Source: Candidatus Nanosalina sp. J07AB43 (GTDB lineage: Archaea > Nanohalarchaeota > Nanosalinia > Nanosalinales > Nanosalinaceae). Taken from it: 60,187 nt of DNA. The notes beneath the pieces are model-generated. The model ran no database searches. It was not told where the DNA came from and saw only the letters and a list, made by a program, of their open reading frames with translations. The stretch is taken from NCBI GenBank assembly GCA_000220375.1, contig GL982574.1:43541-103727 (forward strand). The letters run 5' to 3'. This document shows positions 44,298-53,355 of this stretch, piece after piece (position 1 is the stretch's first letter; each line of letters starts with the position of its first letter). Position numbers and translations under genes: made by a program.

Positions 44298-45561
44298 TCA
44301 TCTGATCTCTTCGGTAAAGGCTCCTGATGAGCTTACTGTTCTTAATCCATCTACTCTTTTTGGATCTTCCTCAATTAAGGTTGGGATGGCTGCAGCCTTT
44401 ATCTCTGAGCCCGAGTATACACCTGTTTCTACGAACCTTTCTTTGTCTAGGTGATCTGCCATGTCTTCTAGAGGATCTAATCTGTGCACGTGTCTTCCAT
44501 CCAACCCGGATTTTTGAACGTCTTCTTCCTCCGGTATAGACCCGGTTTCGGCCATGGCTGTTGAATATATCTGTGCGTAAAGCATTGCATCTCTGATTTT
44601 TGATGCTTCTATCCTGTAATCTGCTGAAGTCACACATATCTGGTACCTATATGTCTGTATATGACATCTCTTAATTTCCTCTATGTCCAGCAGCGCCTTA
44701 CCAAGCTTCAAGGCATCTTCAGCGCTTAGACGGTTTTCTACCTGTATTTCAAGTTCTTCTGCGAGTTCCTTGGCACCTGCTTCGTCTAGGCTTATGCTCT
44801 CAAATTTTGGTATTACCTCTTCTATCATAAGCTGTCGTTTCTCTTGGCTCATCGTGACATACTCTAAGTGTTTTTCTGTCTCAATCTTCTCAAGCTGCTG
44901 AGATGACTTGATCAGCTTTGATTCATAGTTTCCTTCTGTTTCTTGGAAGCCTGATAGTATGATTCTGTCCATTTCCTTGTCTAGATGACTGAAGTTTTCC
45001 TCTACTCCTGATCTGAAGTAAGGACCAAATCCCTGCATTTTTCCGGATAATTTGAGGTAGTTATTTCCGTTGTTAAGCTTGATTACTGCGTCCTTTTTGG
45101 TTCTATCTGAGTTTGTACACTCAGTAGCTCTCTTCAAGACAATCTTTCCATCCAGCACAGGGCTTACTATATCATCGTTTAACCTGTTTGTAACTCTCCT
45201 CAGATAGCACAGGAGTGTATATTGCAACGTAGTTGCCTGTGTTTGAGAGGAAGTTTGCTGATACTCCTGCACTTCCTCCAATTCTCTTTTTGCTTTCTTC
45301 TGGTAGAATCTCGTGTAAATTCTTTCCTTTTACACTCCTATTTTGTTTGTTTTCATTACAGTAGGCGATGCATGATCTGAGCTGTCCTATGCTCTTGACG
45401 GGCTCCACAATCTCGCTTTCAGGTTGATCTGTATTTTTCGTGACTTTTTCAGCCTCTACATGTGTTTCGAGCGCTAGGTCAAAACCTGTAAGAATATTGA
45501 CCTGCTTTCTGCTATCTCTGTCTAATGATTTCCTGTATTTTGTACGCCATTTATCTTTCAT
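44298..45561 (-). CDS. ADP-dependent phosphofructokinase/glucokinase family protein, frameshifted
   Basis: Fragments 45561-45172 and 45281-44298 join at the AAA run 45187-45189 to give about 420 residues of the ADP-dependent sugar kinase family (ribokinase-like). Family marks are ILTGFDLALETHV, RIGGSAGVSANFL with YTPVLSEE, RIILSGFQ, and the IEEVIPKFESISLDEAGAKEL stretch. The C-terminal GxGD loop, with the catalytic Asp, reads VDGLRTVSSSGAF: the Asp is Arg. So either activity is lost or the role has changed. It overlaps tpiA by four bases and is the last gene of the gde-tpiA-kinase operon. Confidence 0.82.
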
Positions 45562-46202
45562 AATCCGTCGCAGAGCTCCTTTATTTTTTGTTTAGGTTTC
45601 TCTGATTTAATTACCCCGGACGCTACTAAAATACCGGAGCATCCTAGTTCAATAGCTTTCTGTACGTCTTCCCTTGTCTTGATTCCGGCGCCTGTAAGGG
45701 TTTCTGTGCTCCCGTCTGTATTTTCTACTGCTTGCTGTATAAGATCTGGCTTTGATTTTGACACTGGTTTTTGTCCACCTATGAGTTCGGGAGGCTCAAT
45801 AGATATGAAGTCAGGGTTGTAGCTATTGAACTTTTTGACTTCTTCTGCGTCCTTTGCACAGACTATGGTCATTAGCCCGATATCCTCACATTTTTGCACA
45901 GTTTTTCTCACGTTTTCAGGGCTTAAACGGCGCTCTGAATGGTTTACAAGTGTTCCAGAAGCTCCTGCATTTTTGATTCCTGTAGCAGATATTCTGCCTG
46001 TGTTGCTTCCTGTACCTTTGTAGCTGACATGCTGTGCGATAGTCTCTGTGCCAGTTGAAGCCACTCTTGGTATGTCTTGTGGCTGAGGACAAGCAATTAC
46101 TCTTTCTCCCGTTTCTTTAGAAGCTTCTCTACATTTTTTAGCCATTTTCTCCGCCTTGTGTCCTAGTGCCTGTCTGTATGCCTTGAAGTTTACTATGATC
46201 AT
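45558..46202 (-). CDS. tpiA: Triosephosphate isomerase (archaeal)
   Basis: It interconverts dihydroxyacetone phosphate and glyceraldehyde 3-phosphate. The 214-residue short archaeal form has the catalytic Lys in IVNFKAYRQ, His in VNHSERRLSPENV, Glu in ISIEPPELIG, and the phosphate loop GILVASGVIK. It lies three bases after the debranching enzyme and overlaps the sugar kinase. Confidence 0.95.
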   Translation of the reverse strand: MIIVNFKAYRQALGHKAEKMAKKCREASKETGERVIACPQPQDIPRVASTGTETIAQHVSYKGTGSNTGRISATGIKNAGASGTLVNHSERRLSPENVRKTVQKCEDIGLMTIVCAKDAEEVKKFNSYNPDFISIEPPELIGGQKPVSKSKPDLIQQAVENTDGSTETLTGAGIKTREDVQKAIELGCSGILVASGVIKSEKPKQKIKELCDGL

Positions 46203-46205
46203 GAG

Positions 46206-47994
46206 CTAGCCCTCTGTTATGACTTTGAGCTCTGGATTGTTTAGAACTTCTGGCTCTCCTTCACTGACCTTGATATCAATTTCTGAATCACCGATTTTTT
46301 TACCTGCTCTTAGACAGTCTAGGCCTTCGATAGGGTCTATCACCACTTCATTTGGATTTCTGGCTTTGATTCCTAGGATGTATGAGTCTATTACATGTGG
46401 TATTAATCCTGAGCTCCATGCTTGTTCTGAGCATCCTAGGCTCTCCCCGTTCTCAGAGTTCACTACCTCAGGGAGGGCTCCTAATTGTCCCCTGTCTAGG
46501 AACTGTCTTAGTTTACCCAGCATGTTTAGGCCCTGTTTGTATTTTCCGTACTTTAGATTGGCGGCGGCGGCCCAAGCCGTAGTCAAGCCCCATGATGATC
46601 CTGTATGATATCCGCTCGAGTTGTAGTCTGGTTCAAGCATTGAAACCGTTCTTGCCCCGTATCTTGATGAGAACTCTGCGTTAATCTTCTCCAGGTACTT
46701 TGTGGCGTCCTGTCTCTGGATCTGCCCATACATAAGCGGTACTGCGGGATTGATTGTGGCCATATCATTTTCTTTCAAGCTGTCCTTCATGTATTCTTCT
46801 TGTTTGAACAGGCTCAAACCCTTCCTCAGTTCCTCCTTCTCGTCCATGTTGTGGTGTTTTGCGGCCTCCAGCCAGAGGCTTTGAATCTCGATTGCTTTCT
46901 CTCTGTTCAGTGTGTCCATCCATGTGCCTTCAGGGCTGTGTATTGCAACTCCTTCTTGGTTTATCGTCAAGTTGTGCTTTGCCTTCCGTATTCCGTCTTG
47001 AATCTGGTCGTTGATCCTGAAGTGTCTTCTGAGTTTGTCAGCAGCTATCAGGTAAAGAGGTGACGTGTCACTTTCTCCTGAGTACTTTGTTCTGTCTTTC
47101 CCTTCAAGATTTACTTTGCCAGGTATATCTCCTTTTTTTGCAAAGTTTGTGAGTATGTCTTCTGAGAGCTCAAAGTATCCTGCATCTATTAAACCCATTA
47201 GAGTCCAGAACGTGTCTCGTGCCCAGTAGGATTGGAACCATGGGTGTCCGGCAGCTATTCCTATTCCTTCTTTGTCGTAGATTAGATTTTTGACGCTGTT
47301 TATGCTGTAGTTGAATAGTCTATCTAGTTTGTTGTGTTCAAAGTTCTGGGTCCGTTTCTCTATGCTGCCGAAGCTTCCTTCTGATGTCGTAAACCTGAAG
47401 TTGATGGTTTCTGTGGTGTCAAGCTCTTTTTTGAAAAATATCTTGCCTGGTACGATGCATTCTTGCTTCTCACCGGGAAAATGTTCTCTTTGGTAGGGAT
47501 TCTCCTTTCAGATCTAGCTCCTCTTCACTTGTTATAATCAAGTTTTTTCCTCCTCGAGCCAGTCTTACTCTGTTAGGCCCTGTCTCAATGCTGTAGTTCT
47601 TATGGCTTATGTCCTGAGACTTGTGTCTTATGTCTACACCAGCTTCTAGCATTATGTGTGCTGCTTTCTTGTCTTTGTTTTTGCTTTCAAGCTCAAGAGT
47701 TACTTCTATTCCTGGGGTGTCTGGTGGCGCTGCTACATTTTCCTTTACACTTATTCCGCCTACGTCATGGTATAGAGTCATTTGGTCTCCGTATTCTACT
47801 GCTTGAACAGAGTCGCTGTCAAGCCAGATACCGTTTATCCTGATACCGTAATAGTCCAGATATTTGTATGGAGGAGACCATAAACCGCTCCATTTGGTCT
47901 TAAACCCCGTATCAAGGCTTCTCATGAGGAAACAGTGCAAGTTGGATATCACTCCGTTTCTATTGTTAAGATTTTCTGAGACCTTGTATCTCAT
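46206..47994 (-). CDS. Glycogen debranching enzyme/GH15-like glucosidase, frameshifted
   Basis: Fragments 47994-47470 and 47198-46206 belong to one protein of about 595 residues. The intervening bases are open in the second frame (QECIVPGKIFF, NLIYDKEGIGIAAGHPWFQSYWARDTFW), and removing one A of the AAA at 47506-47508 restores continuity. The N-terminal beta domain is GDE_N-like. The catalytic domain has GHPWFQSYWARDTFW, SSGYHTGSSWGL and GCSEQAWSSG, typical of amylo-alpha-1,6-glucosidase (GDE_C). It would trim branch points of glycogen. A TATA-like element is about 27 bp before the ATG 47994. Confidence 0.85.
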
Positions 47995-48206
47995 ATCTTC
48001 AAATTCTCTCTACCTGACTATAAAGCATAAACCTTTGAACTCCAGTCGAGACATAAAAGAGCGCCATTCACTTCAGAATAACATAGAGTCCCTAGACTCG
48101 GATGCTGACTAATTAGTCAAGATCTACATAGGATTTTGATTACATTGGGCATATGTTTTTACATTCAAGTGTGAGCTAATTTACGATAGGAGTTAGGTGT
48201 TTAATT
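47995..48206. promoter_or_regulatory. Divergent promoter region of the glycogen island
   Basis: The 212 bases separate the leftward gde-tpiA-kinase operon from the rightward isomerase-glycosyltransferase operon. CTATAAAG (about 48017-48024) is 27 bp from the minus-strand ATG 47994; CTAATTTAC (about 48176-48184) is 27 bp from the plus-strand ATG 48207. A TCTACATAGG/ATTTTGATTAC A/T-rich stretch occupies the middle. No gene is seen. Confidence 0.5.
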
Positions 48207-49343
48207 ATGGGTATTCAGGTTGAGGTGGAGGAAATTGATGATATTGAATACGGCTCTGGATCTGTAGAAGCAGAGTTTCTGAACTATAGACCTGATCTTG
48301 AGCGTGTAAAAGAGGCTGCTGAGGAGCATGGTAAGGATAACTTGATTGTTGTTGGCAGGGAGAATCTGGTTGCAGGTTTTAGGGCTATTTTTCATGCATT
48401 TCTGCCTGAGATAGATGTCGATGTAAGTATTGTGACGATGCCTGATCCCGACCATCTCCACAGCTTAAGAAACAGATTTAAACCCGAGAATACTGTTGTG
48501 ATGCCTGTTATGGGTTCTGAAACCTATGTGCCTGCCGTTGAATCATTTCTGTTTTTCCTAAGCAGGGATTATGATGTGTTTGCTGTTTATCCAGAGCAGG
48601 AAAACCTTCTGAAAAGTATAGCTGAGGAGAAAGATATTCCTTCTCTAGAATACTCGTCTAGCGTGGAGAGATTTGTCAGCGGTTCTGAGCCTGCTTTAGT
48701 TCCTGCTGCATTTGCAGGACTTGATGTTTCCCGCATTAGAGAAGGCCTGGAAAAGAGCTATACTAACATGTCCTCAGGCGACAACGCTGCGTTGCACTTT
48801 GCTTCAGCAATACAAAGCTCAGATGAAAATGGTCGTAGCCAGATCCTGAACTTGGTTTACTCCACTCGCCTGCTTGGTTTTCAACCGTTTATAGCTAGTT
48901 TGTTTCACGGGGTACGGGGAGAGAGTTCTTCCTGTGTTCTAGGCGGTTCTGCGCTTAAAAAGCGTTATACTGAGTTGGTTCACGATGAGGACGTTCTTCC
49001 TTTGCTTTTGGGATCAGACTCATTTGAGAAACGGACCTTGAAAGCTGATGATTCAATCGCGGATATTGATCTAAGAGAATATGATTTGAAGGATCTAGAC
49101 GGCTTCGATATTTCAGAGTCGCTAAAAGCCGAATACCGTGGAATGAAGGATACTTTGAACCATGAAAATGTACCTCACATATCGCTTAATGTTACGGATC
49201 ATGACTACAGGTCTGTTGGCGAGCTTGTAGGTTTTATTCAGTGCTGTGCTGCATACCTGGTGGATATGAACGATGCTGATGCTTCTGGATTCTCTACTCG
49301 AGAGCTGCGGCAGAGGTCGCTTGACAGGAGGTTTCTTGAATGA
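48207..49343 (+). CDS. Phosphoglucose isomerase-like (SIS domain) protein
   Basis: The 378-residue protein has two SIS-like halves: NLIVVGRENLVAGF and VMPVMGSETYVPAVESFLFFL in the first, a long middle, then VPHISLNVTDHDYRSVGELVGFIQCCAAYL, which resembles the end of phosphoglucose isomerase, although the usual NPFDQPGVE is replaced (DMNDADASGFSTRELRQR). Position in a glycogen/glycolysis operon, next to glycosyltransferases, supports glucose 6-phosphate/fructose 6-phosphate isomerisation, but divergence leaves real doubt. It overlaps the next gene by four bases (ATGA). Confidence 0.6.
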   Translation: MGIQVEVEEIDDIEYGSGSVEAEFLNYRPDLERVKEAAEEHGKDNLIVVGRENLVAGFRAIFHAFLPEIDVDVSIVTMPDPDHLHSLRNRFKPENTVVMPVMGSETYVPAVESFLFFLSRDYDVFAVYPEQENLLKSIAEEKDIPSLEYSSSVERFVSGSEPALVPAAFAGLDVSRIREGLEKSYTNMSSGDNAALHFASAIQSSDENGRSQILNLVYSTRLLGFQPFIASLFHGVRGESSSCVLGGSALKKRYTELVHDEDVLPLLLGSDSFEKRTLKADDSIADIDLREYDLKDLDGFDISESLKAEYRGMKDTLNHENVPHISLNVTDHDYRSVGELVGFIQCCAAYLVDMNDADASGFSTRELRQRSLDRRFLE

Positions 49344-49957
49344 AAATTCTGGTCATTTCACGTAAACTGTCCGACGGAGAGGACGTGTCTGAGTACGTGA
49401 AGTACTTGACAAGTTATCTTGCAGATGCAGGGCATAAAGTCACTTTAGCTATATTTGAACAAGACTGTAGCTCTGAATTTAGCGAGAGAGTTAGTGTTGA
49501 GGTTTTTTCTTCTAAGTTTGATTCTGAAGATTTCTATAATCGGACGATGATGCTGAATAACCGCGTGAAAAGTATTTTAGAGGAGTATGATTTTGACTTG
49601 GTTCATGCTAATGACTGGTCGACGGTTTCTGCAGGTATCTCGGTTTCAGGCCGCCAGGAGATCCCCTTGTTTATGACTCTGCACTCAACTGAAAATCAGA
49701 GAGGGTTTGCAAACAAGCACTCATCCTCTATCTCAGAGATGGAGTGGAAAGGTGTCTATAACTCTGAGAAAGTTTTTGTGAACAATAAGAAATCCATTAA
49801 CTCAGTACTTGATGATCTTGATGCTCCCCGAGATAAGGTTAAGCTGATTGATCCTATTTCGGATCACTGGCCTGAGAAAGTTTTGAAGACTTACAGAAAA
49901 GCTTTGAACAGAGAAGAAGGTTGTAGGAGCTTCATCAGTATGATTTCTAACCTGTGA
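49340..49957 (+). CDS. Half glycosyltransferase: GT-B N-terminal domain only
   Basis: The 205 residues match the acceptor-side N-terminal Rossmann domain of glycogen synthase-like GT4/GT5 enzymes (MKILVISRKLSDGEDVSEY, YDFDLVHANDWSTVSAG, IPLFMTLHSTENQRGF, VFVNNKKSINSVLDDL). After the linker residue stretch KVKLIDPISDHW it passes straight to the family's terminal helix (EKVLKTYRKALNRE); the entire nucleotide-sugar-binding domain is absent. It aligns to the first half of the following full-length enzyme. It may be a non-catalytic partner or regulator of that enzyme. It overlaps the isomerase-like gene by four bases. Confidence 0.8.
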   Translation: MKILVISRKLSDGEDVSEYVKYLTSYLADAGHKVTLAIFEQDCSSEFSERVSVEVFSSKFDSEDFYNRTMMLNNRVKSILEEYDFDLVHANDWSTVSAGISVSGRQEIPLFMTLHSTENQRGFANKHSSSISEMEWKGVYNSEKVFVNNKKSINSVLDDLDAPRDKVKLIDPISDHWPEKVLKTYRKALNREEGCRSFISMISNL

Positions 49958-49976
49958 ATACTGGAGGTGTCTTTGA

Positions 49977-51119
49977 CTGAGACCTTTGTTTGTGACTTGG
50001 GAGTATCCTCCGTATAAGGCCGGCGGTATTGCATCTCACTGTGAAGACCTGGCGACCACAATGGCTAATCAAGGCCATAACCCGGTTGTCTTGACCTTTG
50101 GTGAAGAGGAAGAGGTTGAGTATCAGAACGGTGTTGAGGTTCACAGAGTCCCTGTTTCGGATTCAGCGTCTGATACCGTCTCATGGTCGATGAACCTTGG
50201 CCACAACTTGGAGCAGAAGGCTATAAGTTTGTCCAAGGACCGGAGCTTTGATCTGGTGCATGCGCATGATTGGATGGCGGTCCCGGCAGCAACAGGGATT
50301 GAAAACACGTTAGATATTCCAATGGTTTTTACCATACATAGTACGCAGAAAGGCCGTGATGGTGTTAACTCCGAATACCAGAGAACTATACATAACCTGG
50401 AGTGGTATGGAACTTATGAGGCTGATCAGGTGATTACCGTTGGACGTGAGTTCTTAGATGAAGTTGTAGAAACGTATGATGTTCCTGAGGATAAGGTGAA
50501 CTACATACCTAATGGAGTTGATCTTGAGAAGTTCGACAGCCATTCCCAGAGTCTTGATAGGGGTCGCTATGCCTTGGACTGGGAGAATATAGTGCTGTTC
50601 GTCGGTAGAATGTATCCTCAGAAGGGTCCAGGCCATCTTATTGAAGCTATGCCTGATATAATCGATGAGAGGCCGGAGACTAAGTTTGTGATGGCTGGTT
50701 CCGGCGCCATGCAGCATTATCAGAGGATGGCTGAGAAACGTGTTGGGGAAAAAGCCTTTTTTCCTGGTTATCTTCCTGAAGATGAGATTGTTTCTCTTAT
50801 GAAGGCTGCTGAGATCACGGTTACTCCTTCAGTTTACGAGCCATTTGGTATAGTTCCTCTTGAGGCTGCCGCATGTGAGACACCTACTGTAGGAAGTTTT
50901 ACAGGAGGAATGAAGGATACTATAGTGCATGAGTACACAGGCCTGCACACATATCCAGAGGATTCTCAAAGTATCGCAAATCAGGTTGAGAGATCGTTGA
51001 ATGACCCTGGCTGGAACGACTGGCTAGGCAGCAACGCACGTGATAGAGTCGAGGATAACTTTAGGTGGGAGCAGATAACTGCATGGACAACAGGGATATA
51101 CCAGAAGGCCTTAGAGTGA
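49977..51119 (+). CDS. Glycogen synthase-like GT4 glycosyltransferase
   Basis: This GT-B retaining glycosyltransferase of about 380 residues has the N-terminal glycine loop FVTWEYPPYKAGGIASH, VHAHDWMAV, and the C-terminal donor domain VLFVGRMYPQKGPGHLIEA, with the E(x7)E motif in PSVYEPFGIVPLEAA. It probably elongates alpha-glucans or trehalose-like sugars. The frame opens after TGA 49974. The family would start MRPLFVTW; a CTG at 49977 sits eight bases after GGAGGTG (49963-49969), so CTG may be the start, unless it is a misread ATG; TTG 49986 is the next choice. Confidence 0.9.
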   Translation: MRPLFVTWEYPPYKAGGIASHCEDLATTMANQGHNPVVLTFGEEEEVEYQNGVEVHRVPVSDSASDTVSWSMNLGHNLEQKAISLSKDRSFDLVHAHDWMAVPAATGIENTLDIPMVFTIHSTQKGRDGVNSEYQRTIHNLEWYGTYEADQVITVGREFLDEVVETYDVPEDKVNYIPNGVDLEKFDSHSQSLDRGRYALDWENIVLFVGRMYPQKGPGHLIEAMPDIIDERPETKFVMAGSGAMQHYQRMAEKRVGEKAFFPGYLPEDEIVSLMKAAEITVTPSVYEPFGIVPLEAAACETPTVGSFTGGMKDTIVHEYTGLHTYPEDSQSIANQVERSLNDPGWNDWLGSNARDRVEDNFRWEQITAWTTGIYQKALE

Positions 51120-51818
51120 ATTTTCTAACCTAGTTACTATGTCTTCCATCATTTGCTTTTCTGCACTTTTAGAGAACGAATGATCTTCATTCTCAAGCTT
51201 TATAATCTCTAAATCGGTTTCTAACTTTTTGGATGCCTCTGCCGTCTTTGCAAACTCTACAGTAGTGTCTGATCCGCCGTGAAATATGAATAACGGGCAA
51301 TTCATGTTTTCTGCTGCGTCTTGAAAGCTGTACTCTTGGAAGTCTCTCACAAACTTCATGTCTATTGTTTTCTCTCCGTGATGTGTGAAGCTGCCTTTTT
51401 CTCTTACAATATCCTCATATTCCTTCATTGTGTCGTTGAATAACACAGGTGCCTTCAGAAAGACTGCCTCAGGATCTAGATCGGTGAGTGAATGTATTAC
51501 GGTCTTCCCTCCAAAGCTTGAACCAAACAAAGCATATTTATCCGGGCTGAAATACCTAACAACTGATCTTAGATCTTTAATCCGTGAGCTTAATGTCTGT
51601 TCTATGAACTTCCCGCTTGATTCTCCGTTTCCACGGAAGTCAAATCTTACTGCGTTAAATCCTGCTTTAGTGGCCTTATTACATCTTGTCTCGTAGCTTC
51701 CTTCTTTGTTGCTTCCGAACCCATGGCAGAAGAATATCCATTTATCTGAGTCTACTTTGTGGTGTGCTACTGATATTTTTTCTCCTTCACTGACTTGAAC
51801 ATTATATTCCTGTGTCAT
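51111..51818 (-). CDS. Alpha/beta hydrolase
   Basis: The 235-residue serine hydrolase has the oxyanion HG-type stretch FCHGFGSNKEGSY, RFDFRGNGESSG, the nucleophile elbow GSSFGGKT, then FHGGSDTTVEF with the acid and HSF near the C-terminus with the catalytic His. It is of the esterase/acyl-peptidase type, substrate unknown. It follows the GH57 gene by seven bases in one operon and its stop overlaps the convergent glycosyltransferase by nine bases. Confidence 0.87.
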   Translation of the reverse strand: MTQEYNVQVSEGEKISVAHHKVDSDKWIFFCHGFGSNKEGSYETRCNKATKAGFNAVRFDFRGNGESSGKFIEQTLSSRIKDLRSVVRYFSPDKYALFGSSFGGKTVIHSLTDLDPEAVFLKAPVLFNDTMKEYEDIVREKGSFTHHGEKTIDMKFVRDFQEYSFQDAAENMNCPLFIFHGGSDTTVEFAKTAEASKKLETDLEIIKLENEDHSFSKSAEKQMMEDIVTRLENSL

Positions 51819-51825
51819 GTTGAGT

Positions 51826-53039
51826 TTATTTTGTTAGTCTCTTTTCTATCTGCTGTTGAAAATCCATTAGATGCTCTGTAATCACGGCTGATCCTTTTTG
51901 TGGGTTTTCAAAGTATGAGAAGTAGTCGTGCACTGATCCGTCGTTGCTTCCTTTCTGTGATATGTGGTGTAGATGGTCTGAAGTCAGCATTTTCCTCCAT
52001 ACTTCTGTGACTTTTTCGTTGTCTATCTGTTTGACTTTGGATTCTATTTCTTCGAGTTTCTGAACAGCATCTTTTGTGTGGGATTGCCTAGCCAGGCTGT
52101 TTCATCCATTTCTTGGTCGGCCCATGAAACCGTGTTGTGCTCGAATGCGTCAAACTCTCCGACAGATTCTTTTTCTGTGAGTTCTCTTACTTTTGAGAAC
52201 TTTAGGTTGTCGTGGCTGAGAACTTGGTTGGGAAGGTCTTCTAGAAACCACATTATCCCTGTTCCCTGCCAGTGGTGTTCCCCGAAGGTTTCATAGTCCA
52301 TAAACAGGTTGAGTGCTTGTCCTGAGCAGTTTGACAGCCATGAAGCATATTTTTCCGCTGTTAGAGGGTGTTCGCTCCACCATTCTGCTGAGAACCTGTA
52401 CCCTATGTCGTCTGTCAGCTGTCTGTTCCGCAGCAGAATCTTCAACTCCGTATCTCTCATGAATTCTGGTTGCCGGTATATATAGTTGGGTGATCTCCAT
52501 CCAAGTACTCTCGGTACACCTTCTGTTATCATGGCTTCGTATCCTTCTTTTGCTGCAGCAGATCCTATCTCGTTGTTGTAGATCAGCTCTGTGTTTGTGG
52601 TGACCTGTGGCTTTACGCCGAATTTCTGCTTTACTAGAGACCTGTGGGTTCTTATCTGGTTTCTGTACTCTTTCTTGTCTTTGAAAAGACCTGCCAGTGA
52701 GTGGTAGTGCGCTTGACCTATAAAGTCTACTGTGGAGTCAGGAAACCTGTTGAGCATGTCAATTAGCTCAGGGTGATATTTTTCCGCCTGCTCTATCCAT
52801 GAGCTTGATACGGAGAAGTTTATCTTGAACTGTCTGTCTCTGCCTTCGAATCTTTCTGCCTGTCTTAGAAGCCTTTCCGTGGCAGGGAAGTAGCAGTTTT
52901 CTGCAACATCCTTGAAAACCTCTTCGTTGAATTCTTCATCAAAGTATCTTCCCTTGAGTGTCGAGGCATCCTCTTTCACTCCGTCGGTCCTCAATCGGTG
53001 TGGCTGGTGTACCTCAAAGCTCAGGGTTACTGGAAGCAT
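51826..53039 (-). CDS. GH57 glycoside hydrolase (alpha-amylase/glucanotransferase type), frameshifted
   Basis: It is a GH57 enzyme acting on alpha-1,4-glucans. It starts with TLSFEVHQPHRLR, has TNTELIYNNEIGSAAAKEG (nucleophile Glu region) and LFMDYETFGEHHW (catalytic Asp region). The frame breaks at the A4 run 52072-52075; one more A extends it through VQKLEEIESKVK and MLTSDHLHHISQKGSNDG, both GH57-typical, to the stop 51826-51828, total about 404 residues. I choose ATG 53039 over the 35-residue-longer ATG 53144, because a TATA-like TTAAAAC is centred 26 bp upstream of 53039. Confidence 0.9.
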
Positions 53040-53127
53040 AAATTGGGTTGGTATCGGTGGCTTAAAACAGGCCGTGAATTCTTTTCTAAATGAAACGTTA
53101 AAACCTATTTCAGAGTAATATGTCTTC

Positions 53128-53355
53128 ATGGACGTAGAAATCACTGAGAACGAGGGAGAGTATCTTATACAGGTAAGTACTGATGAGAAGGTGGCTCTTG
53201 TTGTTTATTCTGATTCTGGTGAGAGAATATATCTTCCGGGTGAATCAGGCGACCTGACCTATTACGAGGGCAGCCCGGAGTATCTTGACAAGAAATCTGG
53301 TGTCTGGAGTGTTGAACACCATGAGAAGCCCGACAGTATCGAGGTTATCAGTTGA
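53128..53355 (+). CDS. Small acidic protein, unknown
   Basis: The 75-residue product is acidic and beta-rich (YLIQVSTDEKVALVVYSDSG, ERIYLPGESGDLTYYEG) without membrane segment. A TATA-like GTTAAAACC is centred 27 bp before its ATG, so expression is likely. It is divergent from the GH57 gene, and its stop overlaps the end of the convergent glycosyltransferase by eight bases. It may relate to glucan metabolism by position only. Confidence 0.6.
   Translation: MDVEITENEGEYLIQVSTDEKVALVVYSDSGERIYLPGESGDLTYYEGSPEYLDKKSGVWSVEHHEKPDSIEVIS

Noticed and set aside
52044-53144. Longer N-terminus of the GH57 enzyme starting at 53144
   Set aside because: The extra 35 residues do not resemble the family and overlap the promoter elements of both this gene and the divergent 53128 gene.
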